A stretch of DNA of 39,209 nucleotides from Caldimonas manganoxidans ATCC BAA-369 (lineage in GTDB: Bacteria; Pseudomonadota; Gammaproteobacteria; Burkholderiales; Burkholderiaceae_C), in NCBI RefSeq assembly GCF_000381125.1, contig NZ_KB905954.1, positions 1 to 39,209 of the forward strand, in the 5' to 3' direction. A program made the translations under genes and the position numbers. The number at the start of each line of letters is the position of its first letter. The stretch's first letter is position 1. Below are positions 16,331-25,502 of the stretch, one piece after another. The notes beneath the pieces are model-generated. The model saw only the letters and a program-made list of their open reading frames with translations. It was not told where the DNA came from and searched no databases.

Positions 16331-16371
16331 GCCGATCGCCATCGGCGGGCTCCACACCCCCCTTTGGGGGG
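16331..16371. repeat. Two small hairpins after the MaoC gene
   Basis: GCCGAT (16331-16336) pairs with ATCGGC (16341-16346) around CGCC. CCCCCC (16357-16362) pairs with GGGGGG (16366-16371) around TTT. Neither is followed by a T-tract, so intrinsic termination is doubtful. They probably mark the boundary between the parA-maoC unit and the regulator cluster. Confidence 0.45.
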
Positions 16372-16476
16372 AGCGTTGCGCGGCGAGTGTCCACTAGCAT
16401 TGCGCCCTGTCACGGATCGATAATGAGCATGGCCGCGGCCAGGGGGCGGCTCACGGGTCTTTGTGAGGGGTATGGG

Positions 16477-17217
16477 ATGCGAGTACTGCTGGTCGACGAC
16501 CATCCGCTGATTTTGTCGGCGCTGCAAACCGTCATTCAGAGCCTGGGTGACGATGTCGAGGTGCAGGGCGTGGGCAGTGGCCGCGCCGCCCGCGAGGCCT
16601 TGAAGCGTGATGCCAATTTCGACTTGGTCATGCTCGATCTGGCCTTGGGCGATGCCAGCGGCTTCGATCTGCTGGCCGAGTTCCGCCAAGCGTATCCGGC
16701 CCTGCCCGTGGTGGTGGTGTCGGCCTCCGATCGGGCCTCCGACGTGATTCGTGCCATCGATCTGGGCGCCATGGGCTTCGTGCCCAAGCGGGCGTCGAAT
16801 GACACCTTGTTCGAGGCGCTGCGGGTGGTGATGTCCGGCGGCATCTATGTGCCGCCGATGACCCTGGGGCGCCATTCTGAAGCCGCCTCTGCGCCGGTTG
16901 GCGGCGACACCGAGCCAGACCGCTATCTGCGCACGGTCAGCAGCGTGGCCGAACAGAGCGGGTATCAGAACGTGCCCTCACCAGCGACGCTCGGACTGAC
17001 GCCGCGCCAAGCCGAGGTGCTGGCGCTGTTGCTCAAGGGCCAGCCCAACAAGCTGATTGCTCGCGAGCTGGGCTTGTCCGTCGAAACCGTGAAAGACCAT
17101 GTGGCTGCGGTGCTGCGTGCGCTGGGCGTGAGTTCGCGCACCCAGGCCGTGCTGGCCATCAGCCAGATGAGCCAGCAGCATGGGGCCTTTCCGGCCTGGC
17201 GCGCGTCGCAGCACTGA
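16477..17217 (+). CDS. NarL/FixJ-type LuxR response regulator
   Basis: A 246-residue two-domain regulator. The receiver domain (about 1-120) has the acidic pair Asp7/Asp8, phospho-acceptor Asp54 (VMLDLALG), the Ser/Thr switch 'VVSAS' and Lys104. A linker of about 50 residues follows, then a LuxR helix-turn-helix (about 171-235, 'LTPRQAEVLALLLKGQPNKLIARELGLSVETVKDHV'). Phosphorylation should drive dimerisation and DNA binding. I chose ATG 16477, which has GAGGGG upstream; an in-frame ATG at 16423 would add an 18-residue leader with no family match. The likely partner is the hybrid kinase two genes downstream. Confidence 0.92.
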   Translation: MRVLLVDDHPLILSALQTVIQSLGDDVEVQGVGSGRAAREALKRDANFDLVMLDLALGDASGFDLLAEFRQAYPALPVVVVSASDRASDVIRAIDLGAMGFVPKRASNDTLFEALRVVMSGGIYVPPMTLGRHSEAASAPVGGDTEPDRYLRTVSSVAEQSGYQNVPSPATLGLTPRQAEVLALLLKGQPNKLIARELGLSVETVKDHVAAVLRALGVSSRTQAVLAISQMSQQHGAFPAWRASQH

Positions 17218-17246
17218 ACGCACCCCTGTATCGGGCAGGTGCGTTC
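17216..17246 (+). repeat. Perfect 9-bp hairpin across the radical SAM leader
   Basis: The arms GAACGCACC (17216-17224) and GGTGCGTTC (17238-17246) are separated by 13 nt. The first arm includes the end of the response-regulator stop; the second ends 1 nt before the radical SAM ATG (17248) and would mask its ribosome site. There is no T-run. It may be a translational control hairpin or an operator for the upstream regulator. Confidence 0.6.
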
Positions 17247-17247
17247 C

Positions 17248-18783
17248 ATGCGGGTGGCCATCATCTCCGTCTTCACGGACTATCACCGCAAGGGCCGTCA
17301 TCATCGCGGGGGCTTGCAGCCTCAAATCGGCCCATTGATCGCTGGTCTGCTGCCCGACTGGTGCGACGTGGAGATCGTCAACGACACCTGGGACGATCCG
17401 GACTGGTCCAAGACCTATGACCTCGTGTTCCTGTCTTGCGTGCATGCCGACTGGGACCGGGCGCGTCAGATCAGCCATTACTTTCGGCGCCGTGGGGCCC
17501 GCACCGTGCTGGGCGGCAGCATGGCAGGCACCTACCCGCACCTGTGCGCGCCCTATTTCGATGCCGTGGTGATCGGCGACCCGGAAGACACCGTGCCGCG
17601 CGTGGTCGAAGATGCCCGTGCCAACCGGCTGCAGCCGGTGTATCGCTCGGCCGGCTATTTCCCGGATCGGGTGCCGGTGCCGCGCATCGCCCCGGTGGCG
17701 CACAAGCAGGTGTTCCCGCTGTCGGTGGAGGCGACCCGCGGTTGCCCCTATGCCTGCGACTTCTGCGCCCTCACCGCGGTGGGCACCCGTCATGCGCTGC
17801 GCCCGGTGCACACCGTGGTGCGCGACATCCTGGCCGGCCAGGCGGCGCTGCGCCAGGCCGGCGTGGCAGGCTGGAAGCAGCGGCTCATCGTGTTCTACGA
17901 CAACAACCTGGCCGGCCATCTGCGGTGGTTTCGCGAGCTGTGTGTGGCGCTGCGGCCGCTGGACGTGTTGTGGGGGGCGTGCCTGACCTTCAATGTCATC
18001 GCCAACCGCGAGCTGCTCAAGCTGATGTACGACTGCGGATGCCGCGCGGTGTTCGTGGGATTGGAAACCTTCAATCCGGACACCCTGGCCGACATCTCCA
18101 AGCCGCAGAACAACATTGGCAAGATGGCGCAGGCCATCGCCCAAAGCCGGGACGAAGGCATTCTGGTGATTGCCGGACTCATCGTCAGTCCCTTGCATGA
18201 CGATGTGGCCTATCTCCGCTCGCTTCCGGATCACCTCGATGCCTGTGGTTTGCACGTGCCGAGTTTCGTGTCCTTCGAGACGCCGATTCCCGGCACGCCG
18301 TTCTTCGATCGGATGGCCGCCAGCGCCGAGCCTCGGTTCCTGCCCCATGCCAACCTGTATGACTTCAGTGCCTACACGCTGGTGCTGCGGCCGCACAAGG
18401 CGCCCTTGGAAGCGTTTTTGACGGCTTACCAAGACACCATGCGGCGCATTTATGCGCCGTGGCGGCGTGTGGCCAAGCTGGCCGACGATCTGCCCCGCCT
18501 GTTGCGGCGCGGTTCGTGGACCGCGGCGGCCCTCGATGTGGCGGACATGTGCGTGACGCGCTTCGACCCCGTGCCAGGCCGCAGCTTCATGGCCGGCACC
18601 GACACCTTGCCGCCGGAGACGGTGCCCTTTGCGGCCGACGATTTCGATTCCGAAGCCCAACGACTGGACATTTGCAGCCCCACGCTCGTGACTGACGAGC
18701 ACGGGCATGTGCTGCCGTGGTGGCGTTGGCACGACAAGGTGTTTCATCCGCAACCCCTTCGCAAGATGGCAGTGACGGCCTGA
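17248..18783 (+). CDS. B12-binding-type radical SAM protein
   Basis: This 511-residue protein has a Rossmann-like N-terminal region (about 1-145) of the cobalamin-binding kind. A radical SAM core follows, with the iron-sulfur motif CPYACDFC (Cys166, Cys170, Cys173), typical 'EATRGCPYAC' entry and strand 'FYDNNLAGH'. The C-terminal 150 residues are unassigned. The family includes methyltransferases and ring- or bond-forming enzymes; the reaction cannot be read. I took ATG 17248 rather than GTG 17239. The gene lies between a response regulator and a hybrid kinase, 1 nt before the kinase start, so it is clearly co-transcribed with it. Confidence 0.85.
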   Translation: MRVAIISVFTDYHRKGRHHRGGLQPQIGPLIAGLLPDWCDVEIVNDTWDDPDWSKTYDLVFLSCVHADWDRARQISHYFRRRGARTVLGGSMAGTYPHLCAPYFDAVVIGDPEDTVPRVVEDARANRLQPVYRSAGYFPDRVPVPRIAPVAHKQVFPLSVEATRGCPYACDFCALTAVGTRHALRPVHTVVRDILAGQAALRQAGVAGWKQRLIVFYDNNLAGHLRWFRELCVALRPLDVLWGACLTFNVIANRELLKLMYDCGCRAVFVGLETFNPDTLADISKPQNNIGKMAQAIAQSRDEGILVIAGLIVSPLHDDVAYLRSLPDHLDACGLHVPSFVSFETPIPGTPFFDRMAASAEPRFLPHANLYDFSAYTLVLRPHKAPLEAFLTAYQDTMRRIYAPWRRVAKLADDLPRLLRRGSWTAAALDVADMCVTRFDPVPGRSFMAGTDTLPPETVPFAADDFDSEAQRLDICSPTLVTDEHGHVLPWWRWHDKVFHPQPLRKMAVTA

Positions 18784-18784
18784 C

Positions 18785-20614
18785 ATGAATCCGAATTCGA
18801 ACCTGTCCATGTCTCGTACCTCTGATCAGCCCCGCGGGGTGCACGACCCCGAACTGCCCGATCACGTGCGCAACCTCTACACCTACACCTCATCGAGCCT
18901 GGTGGGCAACCTGATCGGCGCCATCGTGATCGTGTTGCTGTACACGGGTTTGGCCGCGCCGGAGCTGCTCATCCTGTGGTGCATGGTGTTTGCCGCGGTG
19001 TGGATCTATCGGGCCTCGATCGCGGCCCGATTCCGGTCGGTGCAGTTGCGTGCGGACACCGACTTTCCCCATTGGCGGCGTTTGTGGTTGGTGGGCGTGC
19101 TGGCCTCGGGGGCGCTGTGGGGCCTGGCGGCATGGCTGTTTTATGGCGCAGGCGGCAGCATCCAGCAGATCGGACTGATCATCACCGTCTACAGCTATTG
19201 CGTGGCCTCGGTGCCGGTGCTGGCCGATCAGCAAAGGGCCTTTCTGACGTTCCTGGGGCTGTGCTTCTTGCCCACCATCGCACGCATCGCTGCGGAGAAC
19301 ACGCTGTACAGCTATGAGCTGGCCGGTGTGTTGTTGCTGGCCATGGGCATGACGGCCTTGCTGGGGCGCAACTACCGCCAGGCCATGGACCGCGTGATCG
19401 AACTCAAGCTGCGCACCGAGCAACTGCTGGAGCAGCTGCGTCAGGAGAAGGCTGCCGCCGAGGCGGCGCGCCAGGAAGCCGAAGTGGCCAATCGGGCCAA
19501 GACGCAATTCTTCGCGGCGGCCAGCCATGATCTGCGCCAGCCGCTGCATGCACTGGGGCTGTTTGCCGAGGCGCTGCGCAACAAGAGCCGCGACGAGGAG
19601 GTGATCCAGCTCGTCAACAGCATCAACAGTTCGGTCGATGCGCTGGAAGGACTGTTTTCCGAGCTGTTGGACATCACCAAGATCGACACCGGGGCGGTGG
19701 AGGTGGTGCCCCAACACTTCCGGCTGCAGGATCTCTTTGCCCGTCTGCGCTTGCATTACGAGCCCACGGCCTTCGAAAAGGGGCTGGCCTTGCGCTTCCG
19801 TGGCGGGCATCGCGTGGCTTACGCCGACCCGGTGCTGGTGGAGCGCATCGTCCGCAACCTGCTGTCCAACGCCATTCGCTACACCGAAGACGGCGGTGTG
19901 TTGGTGGCTTGCCGTCAGCGCGGCGAGCGGCTGTGGGTGCAGGTGTGGGACAGCGGGGTGGGCATTCCCGAGTCGGAACAGCCCCGCATCTTCGAGGAGT
20001 TCTACCAGGTGCCGGGCGAGCGACCGACGGCCGCCCACGATCGCAAGGGTCTGGGCCTGGGCTTGGCGATCGTCAAGCGCCTGGCCCAGTTGATGAACGC
20101 CCCCTTGAGTCTGCGCTCGCAGCCTGGGCGAGGCACGGTCTTCACGCTGGAGCTGCCGCTGGGCAAGGCCCAGCAGCGCATGGCCGAGCCTGTGGCCGCC
20201 TCGGCCCCGCTCGGTCTGACGCTCGAACGCAAGCTGATTGCCGTGGTGGAGGACGAGCCGGCGGTGCGCGACGGTCTGGAGGTGCTGCTCAAAGGCTGGG
20301 GGGCCACGGTGGCAGTGTTCGACACGGTGGCCGCCTGCCGGCAATGGGCCGAGCATGCGAAAGCGCAAGGTCAAAAGCCCGACCTGGCCATCGTGGACTA
20401 CCGCATCGATCATCAGTCCACCGGCATCGATGCCATCCAGGCTCTGCGGGAGCATTTCGGTGCCGAGCTGCCGGCCATCGTCGTGACTGGCAGCACCACG
20501 GCCGGGCTGGAGGAGTTGGCGCATCAGCATGCCTTCCATCTCTTGATCAAGCCCGTGGTGCCGAACAAGCTGCGCGCGATGATCGCTTTCAAGCTCGGCG
20601 TGCGCGGGCGTTGA
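18785..20614 (+). CDS. Hybrid sensor histidine kinase with receiver domain
   Basis: A 609-residue membrane kinase. Five or six hydrophobic segments occupy about residues 38-195, with no obvious periplasmic sensor domain. A coiled coil (about 200-240) follows, then the H box with His248 (AAASHDLRQPLHALGL), an N box 'NLLSNAIRYT', G boxes 'DSGVGIP' and 'GLGLGLAIV', and a C-terminal receiver (about 483-600) with acidic Glu489/Asp490, acceptor Asp538 and Lys589. The membrane-embedded sensor may detect a hydrophobic or membrane signal. It lies 1 nt after the radical SAM stop and 12 nt before the hydrolase. The receiver may drive phosphorelay or a phosphate sink for the LuxR regulator. Confidence 0.93.
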   Translation: MNPNSNLSMSRTSDQPRGVHDPELPDHVRNLYTYTSSSLVGNLIGAIVIVLLYTGLAAPELLILWCMVFAAVWIYRASIAARFRSVQLRADTDFPHWRRLWLVGVLASGALWGLAAWLFYGAGGSIQQIGLIITVYSYCVASVPVLADQQRAFLTFLGLCFLPTIARIAAENTLYSYELAGVLLLAMGMTALLGRNYRQAMDRVIELKLRTEQLLEQLRQEKAAAEAARQEAEVANRAKTQFFAAASHDLRQPLHALGLFAEALRNKSRDEEVIQLVNSINSSVDALEGLFSELLDITKIDTGAVEVVPQHFRLQDLFARLRLHYEPTAFEKGLALRFRGGHRVAYADPVLVERIVRNLLSNAIRYTEDGGVLVACRQRGERLWVQVWDSGVGIPESEQPRIFEEFYQVPGERPTAAHDRKGLGLGLAIVKRLAQLMNAPLSLRSQPGRGTVFTLELPLGKAQQRMAEPVAASAPLGLTLERKLIAVVEDEPAVRDGLEVLLKGWGATVAVFDTVAACRQWAEHAKAQGQKPDLAIVDYRIDHQSTGIDAIQALREHFGAELPAIVVTGSTTAGLEELAHQHAFHLLIKPVVPNKLRAMIAFKLGVRGR

Positions 20615-20626
20615 GTCGGGCTGGCC

Positions 20627-22468
20627 ATGGCCTGCGCAGTGGACCTGGAATTCGAGCTCGACGGCGATGTCTGGCCGCAGGGGCCAAGCGGCCTGCATGC
20701 CAAGGCGGGGCGGCGTCCGATCGTCCAACGCGTCGAAGGGCGGCTGAATGCGCGCGAGCTGCTCGATCGCTTCCGCGCGGTGCGTGACCAATGGTATTCG
20801 CCGCAGCTGGCGCGCTTCGTCGAAGGCATCGAACGCCAATTGGAGCACGAGCTGCGCATGAGCCAGGACGGCGAGCGTCTGGCCGCCAGTGGGCCGGCGC
20901 CAGCGAGCCCGGGCGCCCCTTCTCCTGCGCCGCAGGCCGCTGCACTCACGCAACGCCTGCACCTGTGGCATCCGGACGTTTGGTGGATGGCGCCGCTGGT
21001 GCGGCGTCAGGACACCCCGTTGAACATGCGCCTGCCGCTGGCCGACAACGCCCAAGCCTTGGTTCAGGAGCTGGCCGAGCAGCTGCCGGCGGCTTGGCGG
21101 CGTCGGCGTGTGACCGTGCAGCTCGAGGTGGAGACGCATGTCTACTGGGGCGGCTGCGGCCTGCGCGATCCCGACGGGGACGGCCCTGAAATCTGGTCCC
21201 CGTGCAGTTTCCGTGGTGATGGCGTGGGGGCGTCCGAGGACATCTTGCAGTTCAAGCGCGGCAAGGTGAGGTGGCTGGTGCCGGTCGAGGAGGCCGCTGC
21301 CGTGCGGGTGCGGCGCACGCTGCGCCCGGGCGTGGGCTTGCTGGTGGCCGTGCCGATCATCAGCTTCGAACGGCAAGAAGGATCGATCGGCTGGTGTCTG
21401 CGCCTGGCCCAGCGCCTTTTGCGTCGGCTGGGCTGGAAGCGGCCCTGGGTGGACCGCGACCCGACCTTCGAGCGGCGCTTGCGCTCCGACGAGGCGTACT
21501 GGGCACAGGCCTTGGGCATGCCGCTTCCCACCGAGGCCGAACTGGCGCAGGCCGTGAAGACGGGCGCTCGCTTGGCGCCGGCCTCGCGTCCGGCCACGGC
21601 GCATCGGCCACCGGCCCAAGCGGGTGTGACGATGGCGCACGTGGTGTTGCTGCATGGGGGATTGACGTCTGCACGCAGCAGCTGGGCGGCGTGGTTGCCC
21701 GAAGATCCCTCCGCAGCCTCGGCCGGTCTGTGGCGGGGGCTGCCCATGCTCGACGGGCACTGTGTCTGGCGCTTCGAGCACGACACTTTTTTGCGCGTGG
21801 CGCGCAATGTCGATCAGCTCGTCGATGCGTTGGAGCGGCAGGTGCTCGGCGCCGCCGAACGCGGCACCTTGGTGTTGCTGGCGCATTCGCGCGGCGGCAA
21901 TGTGGCCCGGTTCGCCTTGCCGCGCCTGCGCCAACGCTGGCCGCAATGGACCATTTGCGCCTTGACGGCCGGCAGTCCGCATCTGGGGACGATGGTGTTT
22001 CGCCAGATCGGGCGCCGTTGGGCCGGACTGAGCGTGCTGCTGGGGGTGTTTCGCGACGTGGCTTCCGACGTGCTCGATGCGCGCCAAAACACCGATTTGC
22101 TGATCCTGGAGCGGGCCTTGGCCTATGACATTCCCCCGGGCTTCAAGGACGTGGAGCCCAGCGGGGTGGCCCGCATGGCCAAAGACCAGTCCTGGCCGGA
22201 AGGCTTGATCGCTTGGGGCTCGCAGTGGGCACCCGAGCGGGGGCTGCCGTTGGACGGTCGCTTCTGGCACCGCCTCGTGGAGGACCTGGGGGGGTTGGAG
22301 GCCGATGGAGATGGCATCGTGCCCCTGCATTCGTCCGCACCGCAAGGGCTGCCCGAGGTCTACGATGCCTCACCGGTGTTCCACACCGGCTATTTCGCGC
22401 ACCCGCCGACCGTGGCGCAGATCCGTGCGGCGCTGCAGCGGGCTTTGTCCGTTGCCGGCGGCGGCTGA
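20627..22468 (+). CDS. Large alpha/beta hydrolase with unknown N-terminal half
   Basis: A 613-residue protein. The C-terminal half (about 335-613) is an alpha/beta hydrolase: oxyanion-type HGG at 343-345, nucleophile Ser421 in LLAHSRGGN, and candidate acid and base Asp562 ('GDGIVP') and His586 ('VFHTGYF'). The lipase-type elbow is AHSRG rather than strict GxSxG. The N-terminal 330 residues match nothing I know and contain a proline-rich linker (about 90-105). Neither a signal peptide nor a membrane helix is evident, so it may be cytoplasmic. A lipid or ester substrate is inferred only. It ends the regulator cluster, 12 nt after the kinase. Confidence 0.8.
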   Translation: MACAVDLEFELDGDVWPQGPSGLHAKAGRRPIVQRVEGRLNARELLDRFRAVRDQWYSPQLARFVEGIERQLEHELRMSQDGERLAASGPAPASPGAPSPAPQAAALTQRLHLWHPDVWWMAPLVRRQDTPLNMRLPLADNAQALVQELAEQLPAAWRRRRVTVQLEVETHVYWGGCGLRDPDGDGPEIWSPCSFRGDGVGASEDILQFKRGKVRWLVPVEEAAAVRVRRTLRPGVGLLVAVPIISFERQEGSIGWCLRLAQRLLRRLGWKRPWVDRDPTFERRLRSDEAYWAQALGMPLPTEAELAQAVKTGARLAPASRPATAHRPPAQAGVTMAHVVLLHGGLTSARSSWAAWLPEDPSAASAGLWRGLPMLDGHCVWRFEHDTFLRVARNVDQLVDALERQVLGAAERGTLVLLAHSRGGNVARFALPRLRQRWPQWTICALTAGSPHLGTMVFRQIGRRWAGLSVLLGVFRDVASDVLDARQNTDLLILERALAYDIPPGFKDVEPSGVARMAKDQSWPEGLIAWGSQWAPERGLPLDGRFWHRLVEDLGGLEADGDGIVPLHSSAPQGLPEVYDASPVFHTGYFAHPPTVAQIRAALQRALSVAGGG

Positions 22469-22476
22469 GCCGCCGC
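22458..22476 (+). repeat. Hairpin with the hydrolase stop codon as its loop
   Basis: GCGGCGGC (22458-22465) and GCCGCCGC (22469-22476) form a perfect 8-bp stem around the TGA stop codon (22466-22468). It lies between two convergent genes whose stops are 11 nt apart. No T-tract follows on either strand, so efficient intrinsic termination is unlikely. Confidence 0.5.
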
Positions 22477-22479
22477 GCC

Positions 22480-24188
<1,709 letters not shown>

Positions 24189-24278
24189 CGCGGGCACCGG
24201 CTCCGTGAGAAAGTGCGCGGATTCTAGCCAGGCGCACGCGATCTTCGTTGCGATGCACCAAATGCCATTGCTATGACA

Positions 24279-25148
24279 TCACGCAGGCTGATAGGCCAGC
24301 CTGACATAGATGGGGGCATAGGCCTCGGCCTGGGTGATTTCGATCAGGCGTTCCCGGGCCAGTTCCAACATCGCGATGAAGGTGACCACGACCACCTGGG
24401 GGCCGCGGCTGGGGTCGAAGAGCTCGTGGAATTCCATGAAGCGGCGCCCTTGCAAGGTGCGCAGCACCAGGCTCATGTGCTCTCGCACCGACAGCTGCTC
24501 GCGGGTGATTTTGTGATGCTGCACCAGTTTGGCGCGCTTGAGGATGTCGGCCCAGGCCTCGCGCAGGTCCTGCACGCTGACCTCGGGAAAGCGCGGTTGC
24601 AGCGCCTGCTCGATGTAGACCTGGGCCCGCAGGAAGTCGCGGCCCAGCACGGGCAGTTGATCGAGCTTGGCGGCCGCCAGCTTGATCTGCTCGTATTCGA
24701 GCAGGCGGCGGACCAATTCGGCGCGCGGGTCCTCGGGTTCCTCGCCGTCCTCGGTCTTTTTCGGCGGCAGCAGCATGCGCGATTTGATCTCGATCAGCAT
24801 GGCTGCCATCAGCAGGTATTCCGAGGCCAGCTCGAGGTTGCGGCTGCGAATTTGCTCGACGTAGCTCAGGTACTGGCGCGTCACGTCGGCCAGCGGAATG
24901 TCGAGGATGTTGAAATTCTGCTTGCGGATCAGGTAGAGCAGCAGATCCAGCGGGCCTTCGAAGGCCTCTAGAAAGACCTCCAGCGCATCGGGCGGGATGT
25001 AGAGGTCTTGGGGCAGCTCGAACAGCGGGTTGCCGTAGAGCTTGGCCACGGCGGCCACGCCGTCGACGACTTGGGGCAGGCCGTCGTCGCCCGCTTTCAG
25101 CGCCGATGCGGCGGGGGCGACCTCGGAGGCCACGATGGCGTCGCTCAC
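24279..25148 (-). CDS. scpA: Segregation and condensation protein ScpA
   Basis: A 289-residue kleisin subunit of the SMC-ScpAB chromosome condensin. The core starts with 'FEGPLDLLLYLIRKQNFNILDIPLADVTRQYLSYV' and continues with 'LELASEYLLMAAMLIEIKSRMLLP', both diagnostic. An acidic segment (DGEEPEDPRAELVRRLLEYEQIKL) and the C-terminal winged-helix region follow. The first about 60 residues are a variable lead. scpB, often a neighbour, is absent here. The gene is 36 nt downstream of the DUF3460 gene and upstream of panB. Confidence 0.95.
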   Translation of the reverse strand: MSDAIVASEVAPAASALKAGDDGLPQVVDGVAAVAKLYGNPLFELPQDLYIPPDALEVFLEAFEGPLDLLLYLIRKQNFNILDIPLADVTRQYLSYVEQIRSRNLELASEYLLMAAMLIEIKSRMLLPPKKTEDGEEPEDPRAELVRRLLEYEQIKLAAAKLDQLPVLGRDFLRAQVYIEQALQPRFPEVSVQDLREAWADILKRAKLVQHHKITREQLSVREHMSLVLRTLQGRRFMEFHELFDPSRGPQVVVVTFIAMLELARERLIEITQAEAYAPIYVRLAYQPA

Positions 25149-25184
25149 GGGGCAGGCGCGGTGTCGGGGGCGGCGTGCAGGGGC

Positions 25185-25394
25185 TTACTGCCCCAGCCCC
25201 TTGGTTTGATAGACGTAGGCCTGCTGCGGCACGCGGGCGCGCTGGAACTCGCTTTGGGCCTCGCGGTCGATCTGGCGATCCCACAGCAGCGCGCGGCCGC
25301 GGCGCTGCTCCTCTTCGAGCGTGGGCTTCCTGGCCTTGAGTTCCTCGATGAACTTCGTGACGTCGGACTTGTAGGGCTTCCAGAAGAGCGGCAT
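25185..25394 (-). CDS. DUF3460 family small protein
   Basis: A 69-residue protein beginning MPLFWKPYKSDVTKFIEELKARKPTLE and ending QAYVYQTKGLGQ. It is basic, with a charged middle, and matches the pattern of the DUF3460 family found in betaproteobacteria next to scpA. The function is unknown. Start 25394 was chosen because only from here does the sequence match the family; the same frame continues upstream without a comparable Met. Its position directly before scpA suggests co-transcription. The promoter would lie in the 108-nt divergent gap to the CYTH-CHAD gene. Confidence 0.82.
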   Translation of the reverse strand: MPLFWKPYKSDVTKFIEELKARKPTLEEEQRRGRALLWDRQIDREAQSEFQRARVPQQAYVYQTKGLGQ

Positions 25395-25502
25395 GGTGGA
25401 CGGGCGGCACGGGGCCGCTAAAGTGAAGCCTACGATTTTACCGGGGCGGCGGCATGGAGCGGTCTGCGGCGCCTCGGGCGTCGCCCGCAGCGTGGGGCAG
25501 TC

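Noticed and set aside
16357-16371. C6-T3-G6 hairpin as a terminator for maoC
   Set aside because: No T-tract follows, so it was recorded only as a small inverted repeat.
17278-17295. DYHRKG near the N-terminus of the radical SAM protein, matching the cobalamin DxHxxG pattern
   Set aside because: It lies at the first strand rather than in the position of the classical motif, so I treat it as coincidence; the B12-type call rests on the overall domain order.
16978-18810. 610-residue minus-strand frame opposite the radical SAM gene
   Set aside because: It has no motif and is antisense to the Cys-containing radical SAM core.
18890-22345. 1151-residue minus-strand frame opposite the kinase and hydrolase genes
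   Set aside because: It is rich in His, Gln and Arg with no recognisable fold, while the plus-strand genes have clear catalytic motifs.
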